This document shows, in pieces, positions 30,501 through 41,239 of a stretch of DNA of 64,000 bases. Numbering within the stretch: the first letter of the stretch is position 1; the number at the start of each line of letters is the position of its first letter. The translations under genes were made by a program, and so were the position numbers. The notes under the pieces were generated by a model. It saw nothing but the letters and a program-made list of their open reading frames with translations, searched no databases and was not told where the DNA came from. This DNA is from Microdochium bolleyi (lineage: Eukaryota; Ascomycota; Sordariomycetes; Xylariales; Microdochiaceae), in NCBI GenBank assembly GCA_001566295.1, contig KQ964268.1, positions 186,001 through 250,000 on the forward strand, in the 5' to 3' direction.

Positions 30501-31720
30501 TGAGCCATCCTCGGGCAGTGTACCCATCCGGCAGAGTACCCGGCCCGCCCAGACCACGACCTGCAACACCTCCGCCGGTACGTCCTCTTTGGCTCGCTTC
30601 TGGTGACTGTGGTGATTTTTGCAGGTATGGAGGCGATGGACACTTGAGCTATGCACCAGGCCCCCCATACATGTACATTGCACTCGTCCTGTTTTAAGCT
30701 TTCTATTTCTCAGGCCTCAGATTGAAAGTCCGCATTACGGGACTGAGAGATATATCTGTGGTGTATTTGTTCGATTGGGTGGTGAAACGTCCATGGCAGC
30801 TGGTGGTTGTCAGCTTGTGGGATCTTGTCTCGTGCGCAAGGGCTAAGAATGCAGTGAAATGGCCATTGAGGACGACATCATCGGGAACCAAGAAAGTGTG
30901 GGCCATGAGCAGTCAGCACGGGCTACTCCGGCTTTGGGTATGCAGCTGCCACTCTCACGCAGAATTTGGCCTTGCGGCTTGGGCAACAGCATCACCTTCC
31001 AAGTTGAGCCCTCGTGTCTGGAGTGATGTAGAGGTCTCTGGGCAGAATTCTTCAAGCGGCTTCGAGGACACGTACCTGGCAAGCCGGAATTCACTCAGGT
31101 AAGTAGACCTGATGCACAAGAATCGAGGAAGTGGCGGATGCTACTACGGCATACATCCTGAAGAGTCTAATAAAGCAGTGAAATCTCGATGCACTTCGCC
31201 TCCACCAGGGCAACCCTACAAGGTTTAGGGAGAGGCTAAGAATGCAGTGCATTGCGCGTTGTCTACTTCTATGCACTCCGCTTCATCACCTGTAAGCATC
31301 CATAAATGGCCGGAGTCAAATCGAGAAGATGGCAGTCCTACCATTGGGCCCTTCCCATGGCGAGCGCATGTGCGTGCTTGCTACAGGCCGGGTAATCTCG
31401 TACAGGCCTGCGATTGAAGGCGATCCTGCTATAGACTGTAGACGTGCCCTGCTCTGAGTTTTCCTTAGCCTGGTGGCATATGCCAAGAGTCTATTGGAAT
31501 GGCCATCTGATAGACTATGATGGGTTCAGGAAAGCCGCCAGTAAAAGCAGTGAAGAATGTGCCATATTCAAGACTGCCAACGAAGCGGAGCTCACAGGCA
31601 TCACCTCCCCTCCCGCCCTTAGGTGTTGTGCTGATTTCGCCACACTCCCAACAGGCTCTCTCCCCCGTGCCCTCAGCTAGGCCCGTGCTGATTTCCTAAT
31701 CCTCTCTTGGTCGACGATGA
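27550..31720 (+). repeat. Degenerate about 350-bp repeat array, right block
   Basis: A core motif close to GGCTAAGAAAGCAGTGAA recurs on the plus strand near 27599, 27988, 28205, 28588, 28965, 29315, 29556, 29709, 30481, 30840, 31163, 31231 and 31539. Spacing is often 310-390 bp. Longer homology between units is visible: 27735-28010 with 22695-23010, ATGGTTAAGCGGACG-like words at 27858 and (diverged) 29453, and GGGACAAAGAC..GGAG..GGGGAGGTT at about 23113 and 28503. No unit keeps a shared reading frame, and no transposase, reverse transcriptase or long terminal repeat was found. It behaves like an old, mutated tandem or satellite-like array. Confidence 0.65.
27613..27675 (+). repeat. Seven-copy 9-bp tandem repeat (AAGCTGTCC)n
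   Basis: Six perfect copies and one with a single change follow directly after a core motif of the larger array. Confidence 0.95.
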
Positions 31721-32872
31721 GTGCCGATCTATTCGCCGCGCCGTGCATGAGCGGGAACCCGGTAGCCTGGTTTGAGGGCCATCCGGGCCGCACGGGACAA
31801 AGAGCGCGCGAAACTCTTTCGTGCCATTGGCTCGACAACCGCGGAGGCGTCTGACACGGCACGAGTTCCTGCGGCAGGCTGCCAAGGACGGCATGATGAG
31901 AGTATTGAACGCAATCGTTGACACCAGAGTTTTCTAGGGAGCACTTTAATTTTATATATGGCTTTGCGCCTCAAAGGCAAATGCCTGGCTTGGAATGGCT
32001 TGCGGCGGGCTGTCCTTGCTGCGAGCACGGATTGGGGGATCAGATTATCAGAGGTTGTGCCGATAGCTATTCCCCTCGAATTCCAGCATCGCGACGCTGA
32101 GGCTGGTGGACTGGCGTGGTGCCACAGGGCTCTCGACACGCGCAACGGAGACTTCTCAGCTGCTCCGTGAAGGCAGAGTCGAACAGTCCCTGCAGTCTGG
32201 TTGGCCGTGCCCAGGGCGCTTCCGCGAGTCAGCTCCAGCTTGCTGCAGTCATCATGCACGGGCCGGGGCCCTGGATGTCAGCTCAAAGCGTATGGAGTTG
32301 GGGATGATGAGCACGAAGGGTGCCCCTGCATTATGGGCTGCCAGTGAAAGCTACCAATTTCCAGCGGCCCCTCCCTTTCCATGGGAATCACGACTCATTT
32401 GCTTGCCCAACGAGCATATTACATCCCTGCTCCTAAGCATGCGCGTTATAAAGGCCCGGAGCCGAGCAACAAATAGCCATGACAGCCTTGCGAGCCTGAT
32501 AACTATGCAGGGATGTTGAGCAGGGTTTCAGGATACGCGCTGGAGAAGTCGTCCCCATGTCGCTGCTACTCTACGCTGACGAGTGAGCCGTTTCTGCTAG
32601 GGGCCATTGCCCGGCCCGTGCTTAGTAGGGGGCCCGGGGAATGGCGCTTCCAGTCTCGCTCAGCTGAGCTTGCTGATCATGTCTCGATCGCAGAGCGGCC
32701 AGCTCCTTCTCCTTACGCACGACGCTACCTAGTTGATCCAGGCTGACGATCCTTCGGAGAAGAACAACACAAGGGTGGCAATATTTCCCAATTTGCTGTG
32801 GCTGACAGTCAACGACCGACTTCGACATCGCAAGCGAGCCTACACTGCTAATCGCAGAGCCTAGACTGAGAG
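31721..32872. other. Intergenic, no gene accepted
   Basis: A 176-codon minus-strand ORF (32259-31729) and several smaller plus-strand ones have no family resemblance. The last 150 bp is the leader of the lectin-like gene. Confidence 0.5.
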
Positions 32873-34566
32873 ATGTCCAACTTCTCACAACTGCCCCCCC
32901 AGGGCTACACCGTACCCACGGCGGTGCGGCCGGCAGACGATGCCCCCGAGGCCACCTCATATCAGTTCACCAGATACTCCGATGCGCCAGAGGTCACTCA
33001 CGATGCGCCGGAGGTTGTTAGCGATCCTCTCCGCACGCCGACACATGCTGCGTGGCCACATCAGTATTACGATCCTTCTCACAAGAGCGTCTATCTCGCG
33101 TCGACGAAAGAGGCGGTAGAAGCAAGCCTCCCAGCCAGCGACGACAAACCTAAGTCCCGACGAACAAAACTCATCATAATATTCGGTGTCCTGGCGGTCG
33201 CAGTAATCGCCGCCGTAGCTACCACCGTCGGCGTTTTGACAAACAAGAAAGCGGACGCACCTCAAGCCTCCGCACCTCCCCCAGCCACCACACCATCTCC
33301 ACCGTCCGCGCCGACCACAAACCAGTTCAACAACTCCAGACTGGCCGTGACGGGATACCGCTCCAGCAGCGGAGGCGGCTATCGCTATCGGCTGTATTAC
33401 CAGACTCAAGCCGGTGCAGTGAGGTTCTCCGAGTATGCAGGCGACTCTAGTAAATGGCAAGGGCCGTACAACATTTCCGGGACGAACGCAGCCCCTGGTG
33501 CTGCCATGGCCGCGTCCATAGTCATGACGTCTGATCCGGTGCGTAGCCATAGTCCTCCTCAACCCAGCATCTTGAAGCACACATGCAGTCACTTAGTGAT
33601 CCCTTGCACTAACAACCACATCTCCATCCAGCCGCAGTGGGAGTACTTCTGGCGCGACAGCAACAACCACCTCCAGGGCCGGAACTGGAACAAGCCCCTG
33701 CCTCAGCAGGCCAACGGGCTCGAGGACAGCATCAACAACTTCCCCGTGTCCACGGCCCCGACGTCCAGCGTCGCCGCGTATTGGCCGTACATCGCGACGC
33801 AGGATGCTAGCGGCTCGAGGAACGCGTTGCGCGTCACGACATACCTCGGCGGCGAGCTGGGCGGGTCGCCGTGGGTCAACTCGACGACGGCCGGCGCGCC
33901 AGGCGTGGCGGCGGCCAGCGAAGGGTCTGCGCTCGCGATTGTGCCCCGTGCTGCCACGTACAAGCGGCCGTGGGAGGCTGGGCTCGTGTACCGCGCCGTC
34001 GACGGCCGGCTCGCGGGTGTTTCGTTGACGTGGGGGAGAAATGCCACGTGGGAGCCTTGGAGCATCGGTAAGTCCCTTTTCCCTTCGTGAAACTTCTGCG
34101 TCCACGTCTGTAGCAAGTCAGTCGCTTGATGTTATCTCGATGACTGACAGCCCCCACGTGTACTACAGCCGGCATCCCTATCCCGCAGACCTCGCGCATC
34201 GCCGCCTTTGCCGTTGCCAGCAGCACCACGAGCAGCAATACTGCCGCGGAGGGCAGCAGCAGCAGCACCGTGAGTACGGGCATTCTATACCAGCAGTCCG
34301 GCGGCGCCATCAACTACGTCACCTACTCGGGCCGGCAGTGGAGCCAGCCCGCGACACACCCCGTCTTCGACGACGCAGTCGCCGACACGGACATCGCCTG
34401 CCTGACCGAGAGCCTGTGGACGCCCAACGCGGACGGCGTCCTGACGCTGTCTGGGGAGACGGATATGAGCCGGTGCTTCTTCTTCGTCGCCAAGGACGGC
34501 GGGGCGATAAAGCAGGTCCTTTTTGATGGGACAACGTGGTCCGAGGTGGGCCTCGTGCCGGTCTGA
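32873..34566 (+). CDS. Membrane-anchored fucose-specific-lectin-like beta-propeller protein
   Basis: Three exons: 32873-33538, 33632-34067, 34169-34566, giving 499 residues. The N-terminal 100 residues are hydrophilic, followed by a type II anchor KLIIIFGVLAVAVIAAVATT (about 103-122), a Pro/Thr/Ala stalk, and a C-terminal ectodomain of repeating blades: YRYRLYYQTQAGAVRFSEYAG..SSKWQGPYNI, PQWEYFWRDSNNHLQGRNWN, TGILYQQSGGAINYVTYSGRQWSQP, SRCFFFVAKDGGAIKQVLFDGTTWSEVGL. The alternation of aromatic-rich strands, 'R(V/L)YY' starts and W at blade ends is the pattern of fungal fucose-specific lectins (AAL type). Membrane anchoring with a short N-terminal cytosolic tail is common in Pezizomycotina versions. 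The first intron reads through in frame, so retention would insert 31 residues. Ligand specificity is not testable from sequence. Confidence 0.78.
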
Positions 34567-35288
34567 ATTTTTCGAGGCTGCAGGCCGTTTCCTTTGTATT
34601 TTGGGCTTGCAGCATGGCGCTAATGTCTTTGTTGGTCATGGTTGGTGTTGTTGATATCCCCGAGTCGTAATAAATGGCATTGTTGCACCACGTCTGAAAT
34701 CGAGGAGCACGGAGATCTGAGCGCGACTAGGCTTGGTCAAGACCGTGCTAATAGAATTGCTTGTGATAGTGTACTGGATATTTGGTTTCAACAGACATAA
34801 AGAGACACTAGCGAATCACCTCACCGCTGATATAATCGTCTCTATATCGTTGAGCTGCTTTACTCATCAGTTGCGAGTTTAGAAACAGTCGTCGCTCATG
34901 GAAGCCGTGCATGAACCCTCGCCCGCATTCCAAACTGATCCCGAGTACAACAGACTAGGATCTACTTCCAGCACATTGTTGTGAGGTCAAGAGGTTTAGA
35001 GGTCCAGGGGATTCGAATACTTCGGTGGGCCGGCTGACGCGTTGGGGATGAATAGGCACAGTCAGTCGGGTGAATGAGAAGAGACTAGCTCCTCCCCTCT
35101 ATTCGTGCCCAAGAGACGAGGACCTTCCCGTGTGCCATTGAGGAATCTCATCCATCTGCACAAGACCAGTGATTGTCAATAAATCTTGGAAGCCTGCCAC
35201 GTTTTGCCAGCGTATGGCTCCCGCGGGCCACCTACAAGCGCAACCAAGATCGGCTGGTTCGTGGGACAGCCCACTTTCGTGAATTCCC
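34567..35288. other. Intergenic
   Basis: No convincing gene or RNA. Contains the terminator region of the lectin-like gene (AATAAATGGC near 34670). Confidence 0.5.
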
Positions 35289-36500
35289 ATGGCCCATACC
35301 ACGTCTCCTCGGAATCAGGTCCCAGTCGTGGTTGCCCAGCTTGCACGCACAATACCTTTTCGCCGCTCCTGTGAACACTCCCACCACCATTCATCCACAT
35401 ATCTCTTCGTTAGACACAGAACTCCCTTCCTTGATACACGGCATGAAGGCATTCTGAACCGAGGTGTGGGCCACACTCGACCATTCGCACGACACCGTCC
35501 AGACACAGCCTGGGCAGCTAGTGCGTTGTGCTCCTTTGACCCAGCGCAGCAACTCATGATAGCCACGTTCGCTGCTCTGCTTGCTGACTCGGCAATCCTG
35601 AAGAAGGACATGGAGAGCCTCGATCACCTCTGGGACGCCAGAGTCTGGCTGCCCGGAAGCGTCACCGCCACGCTGCCTCCTCTCTGCACCATATATCCCC
35701 TGAGTCACCAAATTCCGGACGGGACTCCCCTGGACGCCACACTCTTCCGCGCCCGCGGCGACAACGATCTGGACGCCAACTACCCGCGCCATTCTGTTCT
35801 CCGCGAATGCGTCATTGTGGCCCACCCTAGCCTGTCCATCGTCCTCGATGATGGGTCGACGCTCAAAAGCCTGCACTGTCCGTCTGGATCAAGGATTCAA
35901 TTCGGCAGACCTCCTCGGACCCCTGTCTACGTGGCCCTGTCCAGTCTGCCACCACTTGACCAGAGTGTCATGCTGGACGATGCACTCATGCTCCCGTGGG
36001 ATACCAGGACGCTCTTCCCTGCGCCCGTGGTCGTCGGCGTCGGCGGCATCACCCTGCTCGCGGACACATTCATCCCAGCACCGATGTTTCTCACGGGCGA
36101 CATGGTCACCCGCGGGTTCATAGACCTGCCGAGCCCATTGATCCATGAACAGGACTGGCTCCTCGACATGTTCGAAGTGCCGACAGGCAGTCGCCTCCAC
36201 GAAGGCACTGTCCTGCCCTGGGGTACGCGGTTGCCGGCTGGCATTATCCTCCGGAGAGGCACGATAGTTCCCGCCGGAACTCAGCTGCCAGACTACACAG
36301 TCCTGCCTCCAATGACCTTACTGCCCCGGGGCACACTTCTCCCGGAGGGCCTTGTTCTGCCGCGGGGAACGCGCGCGCCAGAGTCTGTCGTGCAGATGAT
36401 CGAGGAGTCGCGCGGGCCAGACTTCGGGTATCATACGCCACCGCTTCCACGGGTGCTTGCACAGATCCTCGGTCTGTTGCCGTGGGACGAGTACAGCTGA
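35289..36500 (+). CDS. LPxGTx hexapeptide-repeat protein (predicted left-handed beta-helix)
   Basis: Single exon, up to 403 residues. The start may instead be ATG 35556 (314 residues), because residues 1-88 look non-conserved and His/Arg-rich. The C-terminal half contains nine consecutive six-residue units from about residue 310: LPWGTR LPAGII LRRGTI, then VPAGTQ LPDYTV LPPMTL, then LPRGTL LPEGLV LPRGTR. An aliphatic residue sits at position 1 and Thr at position 5, the spacing of left-handed parallel beta-helix proteins. Weaker units occur in the first half (VWLPGSVTATLPP, IPDGTPLDAT). No signal peptide or membrane segment and no acyltransferase active site is recognisable. A broken paralogue lies at 60.3-61.5 kb. 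Function unknown. Confidence 0.7.
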   Translation: MAHTTSPRNQVPVVVAQLARTIPFRRSCEHSHHHSSTYLFVRHRTPFLDTRHEGILNRGVGHTRPFARHRPDTAWAASALCSFDPAQQLMIATFAALLADSAILKKDMESLDHLWDARVWLPGSVTATLPPLCTIYPLSHQIPDGTPLDATLFRARGDNDLDANYPRHSVLRECVIVAHPSLSIVLDDGSTLKSLHCPSGSRIQFGRPPRTPVYVALSSLPPLDQSVMLDDALMLPWDTRTLFPAPVVVGVGGITLLADTFIPAPMFLTGDMVTRGFIDLPSPLIHEQDWLLDMFEVPTGSRLHEGTVLPWGTRLPAGIILRRGTIVPAGTQLPDYTVLPPMTLLPRGTLLPEGLVLPRGTRAPESVVQMIEESRGPDFGYHTPPLPRVLAQILGLLPWDEYS

Positions 36501-36862
36501 TACCTCAGGTGATCAGCCTGGGAGTTTGCGACGTGAGAGCACAGTGAGGGTTGTAGTCTTTGACGCGCACAGAAGCAGATGGCACACAAATAAGGACACT
36601 TCCTTGCGCGGCATGCATAAACACATCGACCGGACTGCGGTTTCATACAGCGAACCTGTTTGGGGCGAAAACATTCATTGATGAACGGAAATATTGATCG
36701 ATGAACAAAATAGTTGGACGTACATCATCGTTGTAGCACATTCGTAAAGACTTCCCACAGTTCACCATCCCACTCATTGCTATTGAACCAGACGTTTACA
36801 GGGAATCCGTCTTGCTCCGTGAATCCATTGAGAAGACAGTAGCAGTGCCTGGAACGCTGAAA
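36501..36862. other. Intergenic between convergent genes
   Basis: Short 3'-flank region; no gene seen. Confidence 0.5.
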
Positions 36863-37707
36863 TCATCGCTGAAACCCTCCAAACATAGGCGCCGCGCTGG
36901 TTCCGCTCTCCTCAGAGACGGGGAGGTCCTGTTGCGCTGCCAGATGCTGCTGTTTGTGCCTCTTGTTCTTGCTATACTTCCAGAAAGCAAACCCTGCCGC
37001 GGCGATAATGATGGCTCCGCCGACACCCCCTCCAATACCGCCTGCCAGAGTGGCGACGTTGTGGGAGGGGTCGTCCCGGCCAGGAGGAAGAGGGGCCGCG
37101 GTCGGTGCCGTTGCTGCCGGCAGGGTTGGGGTGGTAACTGATGGCAGCGCGGTGGCCGCGGTGCTGCTGGAGCCTGCGGATCCCTCCCTCGTGAGGTTGA
37201 AGTAATCGGAGAAAAACTCTGGGGTTGTCCCATTGCACGCGTACATGGCCAGGAACACGACGTGTTGGACTGTCGTGTTGATGTCGCCGATGTCGCCGTC
37301 CCACCATTGGGATTCCGTACCGTTCTGCTGGTTATTTGCAATACATGCTAGAAAGCAATGCCCCGTGATGGTCAGCTTTGGGCTCGTAGTGATCTGGAAT
37401 GGAGGAAGTGAGGAGGACAGGGGAGCGACTGACTCCAGAGCTTCTTGGTCTTGAACTGCGGACCATTTCCGGTCTGCCACATCATTATCGACACAGACGC
37501 CAGGGACGAGACCCAGCTGAACGGGCGCTGGACGGATGTGTCATATGTGATGGCGACATTATCTGCGAATGCCTTGGGATCGTCGACCCACGTCGTGCCC
37601 TGGCTGGGGGGCCAGATGAAGTGGTTCTTCGGGTCGTAGGGAATAGAGTCCTGGCCAAGTGCGGCACGGACCAGGCCGAGGACGGTAATGCTGATGCTGA
37701 TGAGCAT
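36863..37707 (-). CDS. Single-pass surface protein with signal peptide and C-terminal membrane anchor
   Basis: Two exons (minus): 37707-37434 and 37347-36863, giving 252 residues. The intron has a GTCAGT donor, a CTGAC branch and a TTGCTTTCTAG acceptor; the nearer AG at 37390 would break the frame. MLISISITVLGLVRAALG is a signal peptide. The ectodomain contains WPPSQGTTWVDDP, VSIMMWQTGNGPQF, a Cys pair (TCIANN ... YACNGT) and several N-glycosylation sequons. A Ser/Thr/Pro-rich stalk precedes the glycine-rich membrane helix (about 190-213, GGIGGGVGGAIIIAAAGFAFW), and the cytoplasmic tail begins KYSKNKRHKQQ. The layout resembles fungal wall-stress-sensor-like or uncharacterised plasma membrane proteins; no WSC domain is present. 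Confidence 0.75.
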
Positions 37708-38766
37708 GTTGCAAGCCGGAACGAAGGGAGGTTGCGAGCCGATATGACACGAAGATAGTGCGGGGGATGGCCAGATCGACGCTCCATTAAATAGCCCGGG
37801 TCTGTCGGCGACAGCCCTTGACATGGCACCCGTTTTCGAAACCTTCCTGGAGCCTGATTGCCAATTCCCCCCAGGAATGTCTTGCAAGCCTGATAGCCTG
37901 GCTGAAGATAAAGAAGTGCACCGCCCCAAGCCACCATCGTCCCCTTCAGAGGAAAGGCTCCGGCATCACAAGGCTACATAGTGAAAGTCCTGTGACTATT
38001 TCTCTACGTGGCTTACTATGCCCCCTTCTTCGCATGGAGGCACTTTGAATTACTAGTGCTCCTGGCACAGCCGGCTACCAACTAAAATCACACCTGGGAC
38101 ACAGAATCATTCCGTCCATACCGAGATCCGTATTGATCTGGTCGAAGGTGTCGCAGGAGCTTTGTGATTACACCGAGATAAAGGCTGCCAAGTACTGATC
38201 GGCACCCACAGTTCAGTGCGCCACGCGTATGCACCTGCACCGATGGGTGTTAGCAGCGAGCAGGCTCTGGCTAGGAACACCTCGCGATACGCAGCCTGAC
38301 GCTGCGCCTGGGCTATTATTAGATGACTAGTCTCAACCTGTTCACCTACATGGATGCTTGCCGTATATAAATAACAGTCTGTGCAGACTATCGCATCGAA
38401 AGCAGGCTTGGTCCCCGATAGACAACCAGATTAGTGTCGCCTCATGGCTGATGGCGTCTGCTGACCACCGCTTGGGAGGCAAGTGGCAAAGGGCTCGGTC
38501 GCAGTGAATCTCCCTTCCCTTCTGCTATCACCAATCTTGTGGTGGCGCCTAGGGTAGCGCCCGGAACGGCTTGGTTTACATCTAATCGTGATCGCCTCTT
38601 CCACGATAATCTCCTTCTCCCACTTGTCTAGATATAGGGATATCAGGGCAGCATGGCGGCATCACGGACCCAAAGGTGCCATGTGCGAAACCGGATAATT
38701 TAGACGAGGTCTCGTCAATCTTGACCCCTGAATCCTCGTTCATGTCACCCCTCCGCAAGCCCCTGA
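37708..38766. other. Intergenic
   Basis: About 1 kb without a convincing ORF or RNA gene. It lies between the surface-protein promoter and the 3' end of the HET gene. Confidence 0.55.
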
Positions 38767-40032
38767 TCATTGCTCGTTAGGCATATGGTTCCATAACAGC
38801 ACTCTGAACTCATCGCGATGCACTGGATTCTGCTCAGCATCCCGGACAATGCCGGACGTGACGCCGCGCATCATCCTGCGCGGCGCCTCTCGGAGGATAA
38901 AGGCAGCGCCTTCCGCTGCCCTCGCATGCGTAGACCGCACGAGCCGCCTCATGACATCTCGGTGCAGCGTGCGGGATCGCAGGGTCTCCAGGAACGCGGC
39001 GACTGTGGGAGCCGTGGTCCCCGGGGGCAGAATCTCCACGTCACTGCACCGGCAGATGTGCGCGGTCGCGTGCCGGACGACCTCCGCCTCGGTCTGGGAG
39101 TAGTCGACGACGAGCGGCGGTCTGTCGTCGTCCTCGTGCACCAGCCCCAGCAGCGCGTAGATCCTGTCCCGCTCATCGGACGCCTTGGCCTCGCAGTACC
39201 TGAGCAGCACGGAGTGCAGGTCATGGTCGTCGCCGTGGTACACCGCCTCGCGGAAGCGGGTGGGCATGGCGCCGATGATCTGGGAGACGTGGCTGCTCGG
39301 CGTGACCTGGAAGAGCCACAGGGCGAGGATGAATATGTCGCACGAGACGGCCCAGTCGCCGCAGTACACTGTCCCGTCCGCGGGAAGGCTGACTTCCTGG
39401 ACGATCCAGGCTCGCTCCCAGTAGGGCCGGCTGAGCAGGTCGTCTACTGCGTTGCGCTGTCGCTGCTCGGCGTCCGGGACTTCGGGATTGAGTCTCTCCT
39501 GGACGCGTGCCCATTCCTGCTCGTACTCCCCAAAGTCATGACGATCAGGGCCCAAGGCGCTCTGCACCTCCGAAAGGGATCCCATGAGAAGGTCGGTGTC
39601 AGTCGTGGGGCTTCCGAGGTAGACGATTAATTTACTGGCAAGGGCGTATATCCTGCTCATCTGCTGGACCTGATGACTGCGCTCTGCGATGTCGCGCTGG
39701 TTAATGCAGATGGCGTCTATCCACAAATATCCATGCTCACCCTTGCGGAGACTGGTGAGCATCTCGGTCGCATTGCGTGTTACTGCAAGCTCCCTGCCGT
39801 CGATGGTGATGGTCTCGCACAGGTCGGGATCGCCCCAGACATAAGACACGGCTTCGTATGGAGTGAGATCTGGCGAATCCAGGCTCTGAATGATGTACTC
39901 CCCCTCTATCGGGCCTTCGCGGGCGTGTTTGAGCCGTACAAGCCGGATCTCGTGGTCGTCACTTACCAGTCCATCAAACTTGTAGAAGCTGGTCTTTGGG
40001 TCTGCCGTTTCCGAGGCCATATTTGCGTACAT
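38767..40032 (-). CDS. HET-domain protein (heterokaryon-incompatibility type)
   Basis: Single exon, 421 residues from ATG 40032 (a second Met 12 bp downstream, 40020, is equally possible). The HET signature is complete: HEIRLVRL, then YEAVSYVWGDP (about 59-69), TITIDGRELAVTRNATEMLTSLR, LWIDAICINQRDIAERSHQVQQMSRIYALASKLIVYLG (about 102-140) and RPYWERAWIVQEVSLP (about 205-220), followed by the usual variable helical region with DERDRIYALLGLV. The family controls non-self recognition and programmed cell death in ascomycetes, but most members are uncharacterised. A GTAAGT at 39966-39961 is read as coding because the frame continues perfectly across it. It is next to, but probably not part of, the UstYa cluster. 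Confidence 0.88.
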   Translation of the reverse strand: MYANMASETADPKTSFYKFDGLVSDDHEIRLVRLKHAREGPIEGEYIIQSLDSPDLTPYEAVSYVWGDPDLCETITIDGRELAVTRNATEMLTSLRKGEHGYLWIDAICINQRDIAERSHQVQQMSRIYALASKLIVYLGSPTTDTDLLMGSLSEVQSALGPDRHDFGEYEQEWARVQERLNPEVPDAEQRQRNAVDDLLSRPYWERAWIVQEVSLPADGTVYCGDWAVSCDIFILALWLFQVTPSSHVSQIIGAMPTRFREAVYHGDDHDLHSVLLRYCEAKASDERDRIYALLGLVHEDDDRPPLVVDYSQTEAEVVRHATAHICRCSDVEILPPGTTAPTVAAFLETLRSRTLHRDVMRRLVRSTHARAAEGAAFILREAPRRMMRGVTSGIVRDAEQNPVHRDEFRVLLWNHMPNEQ

Positions 40033-40509
40033 GCATCTCAGAAGTGTGTACTGCCGAGGAGGATCTTTCGCAGGTGGGTATATGCTAGAGGGAGAAACTT
40101 CCAATTGTTGAAATGTAAGCGAGCCTCAGCTCAAGTGAGGGGTTGTTTCAAGCTGCCAGGGGGTACAGCCTCCAGAAACCCCACTGGTCTATGAAGATGG
40201 CGAAACGACTTTTGGCCACCGGGTGAGCTTGACAAAGGATAGTATGTGGTCCTTTCACGTGAACGCTGAAAGGTGCTTCTGACAGTATTGTGTCTTGCGA
40301 GCTACAACTATTGACGCATTTAGACATCTGCAGAACAGCCGATCGCATCGCCCACGAACAAATTCAGTCTGACTATGATGCCGCCCATGTACTTAATTTC
40401 ATGCTGCTAATCATGGCGCGCCCAGAAAACGAAATGAATACCAGACAACAGACACCGGAGTCAGTTCTGCCCTGAAACAACCACAGTGCAAGCATCAAGT
40501 GGGAAGCAC
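40033..40509. other. Intergenic
   Basis: No gene seen; HET promoter and 3' end of the first UstYa gene. Confidence 0.5.
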
Positions 40510-41239
40510 TCAATAACGCTTGCACGCAGTCCAGGTGGCACGTACCCAAGTCGGGCAGACCATATCGGCTGTACATTGCACGTCCTCGTGAAGGAAATCG
40601 CTGAGCAGGACCTTCTCGCAATGGTTCGTGTGGTGCCACTCTGTCAGGTAGCTGTCGATCGGCCGGTGCTCGAGAATGGCTTTGTGCATCTTCTTCCACA
40701 TGTACTAGGCACTCCGGCTTCAGTGCAATGCTCAACCGGTGGAGGGCTCGAGTATTACTTACAGTGCAATGGACGTAGTGGTACTTCTTTTGCGTGAAAA
40801 GCTTCGGGTGGTCACCCCGAAAGATGACTTCCATGGGCACCTTGCTCTCCGGGGTGAGCTTGGGCTCCGTGTGCCACGTGAACTCGGTGCGGTTGAGGAA
40901 GTCGGTCACCATCTCGGCGTCGTAGCACTCAGGCCGCACCCAGACCCAGCCCATAGGGTCGAAGACGCAGCCCTTAGCCCGGGCCTCTTCGACACTCTCG
41001 TTGGAGCCGCAGTCGCCGTAGTCCACCTCGGCCGCCATGGAGATCTTGCGCACGGTGATGGCAGTGTACATGAGGGAGGAGAAGCATGCAAGGGCGCCAA
41101 GCCCGAGGAACAACTTGAGGGCAATGGCAGCAGGGCGTGAGCGACGTGGGGAGCGAGTGATGACCTGTTCGCCAAGAAGCGTCGTGCTCGACTCAGCGTC
41201 GATATCACTGTCGAAGGAGACCTGGGAGCGTTTCTCCAT
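40510..41239 (-). CDS. UstYa-family (DUF3328) oxidase 1, MGW clade
   Basis: Two exons (minus): 41239-40763 and 40704-40510, giving 223 residues. The intron has GTAAGT and a CCTAG acceptor. Layout: cytosolic N-terminus, membrane helix about 36-60 (ALKLFLGLGALACFSSLMYT), then CGSNESVEEARAKGCVFD, MGWVWVRPECYDAEM, FTWHTEPKL, HYVHC (154-158) and HTNHC (184-188). The two HxxHC motifs are the proposed metal ligands of UstYa oxidases, which install cross-links or oxidations in fungal RiPPs and some other natural products. The E-A-R-A-K-G-C-x-F-D and M-G-W-x-x-x-x-x-C blocks separate this copy, with the gene at 45929, from the classical UstYa pattern. It is divergently transcribed from the copy at 42304. 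The 5' leader (to 41542) is open but poor in coding character. Confidence 0.85.

Noticed and set aside
22000..32000. Transposase, reverse transcriptase, LTR or CRISPR-like structure in the repeat-rich block
   Set aside because: No such proteins, terminal repeats or regular short spacers were found; spacing is too long and irregular for CRISPR, and the host is a fungus.
31729..32259. 176-codon minus-strand ORF
   Set aside because: No recognisable motif, atypical composition, no splice or promoter support.
32722..32753. TACCTAGTTGATCCAGGCTG resembles the conserved 5' end of 18S rRNA
   Set aside because: Similarity stops after about 14 bases and no rRNA continues; treated as chance or an untraceable fragment.
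39961..39966. GTAAGT (minus strand) as an intron donor in the HET gene
   Set aside because: The frame across it encodes the expected HET N-terminal DDHEIRLVRL sequence, so splicing here would damage the domain.
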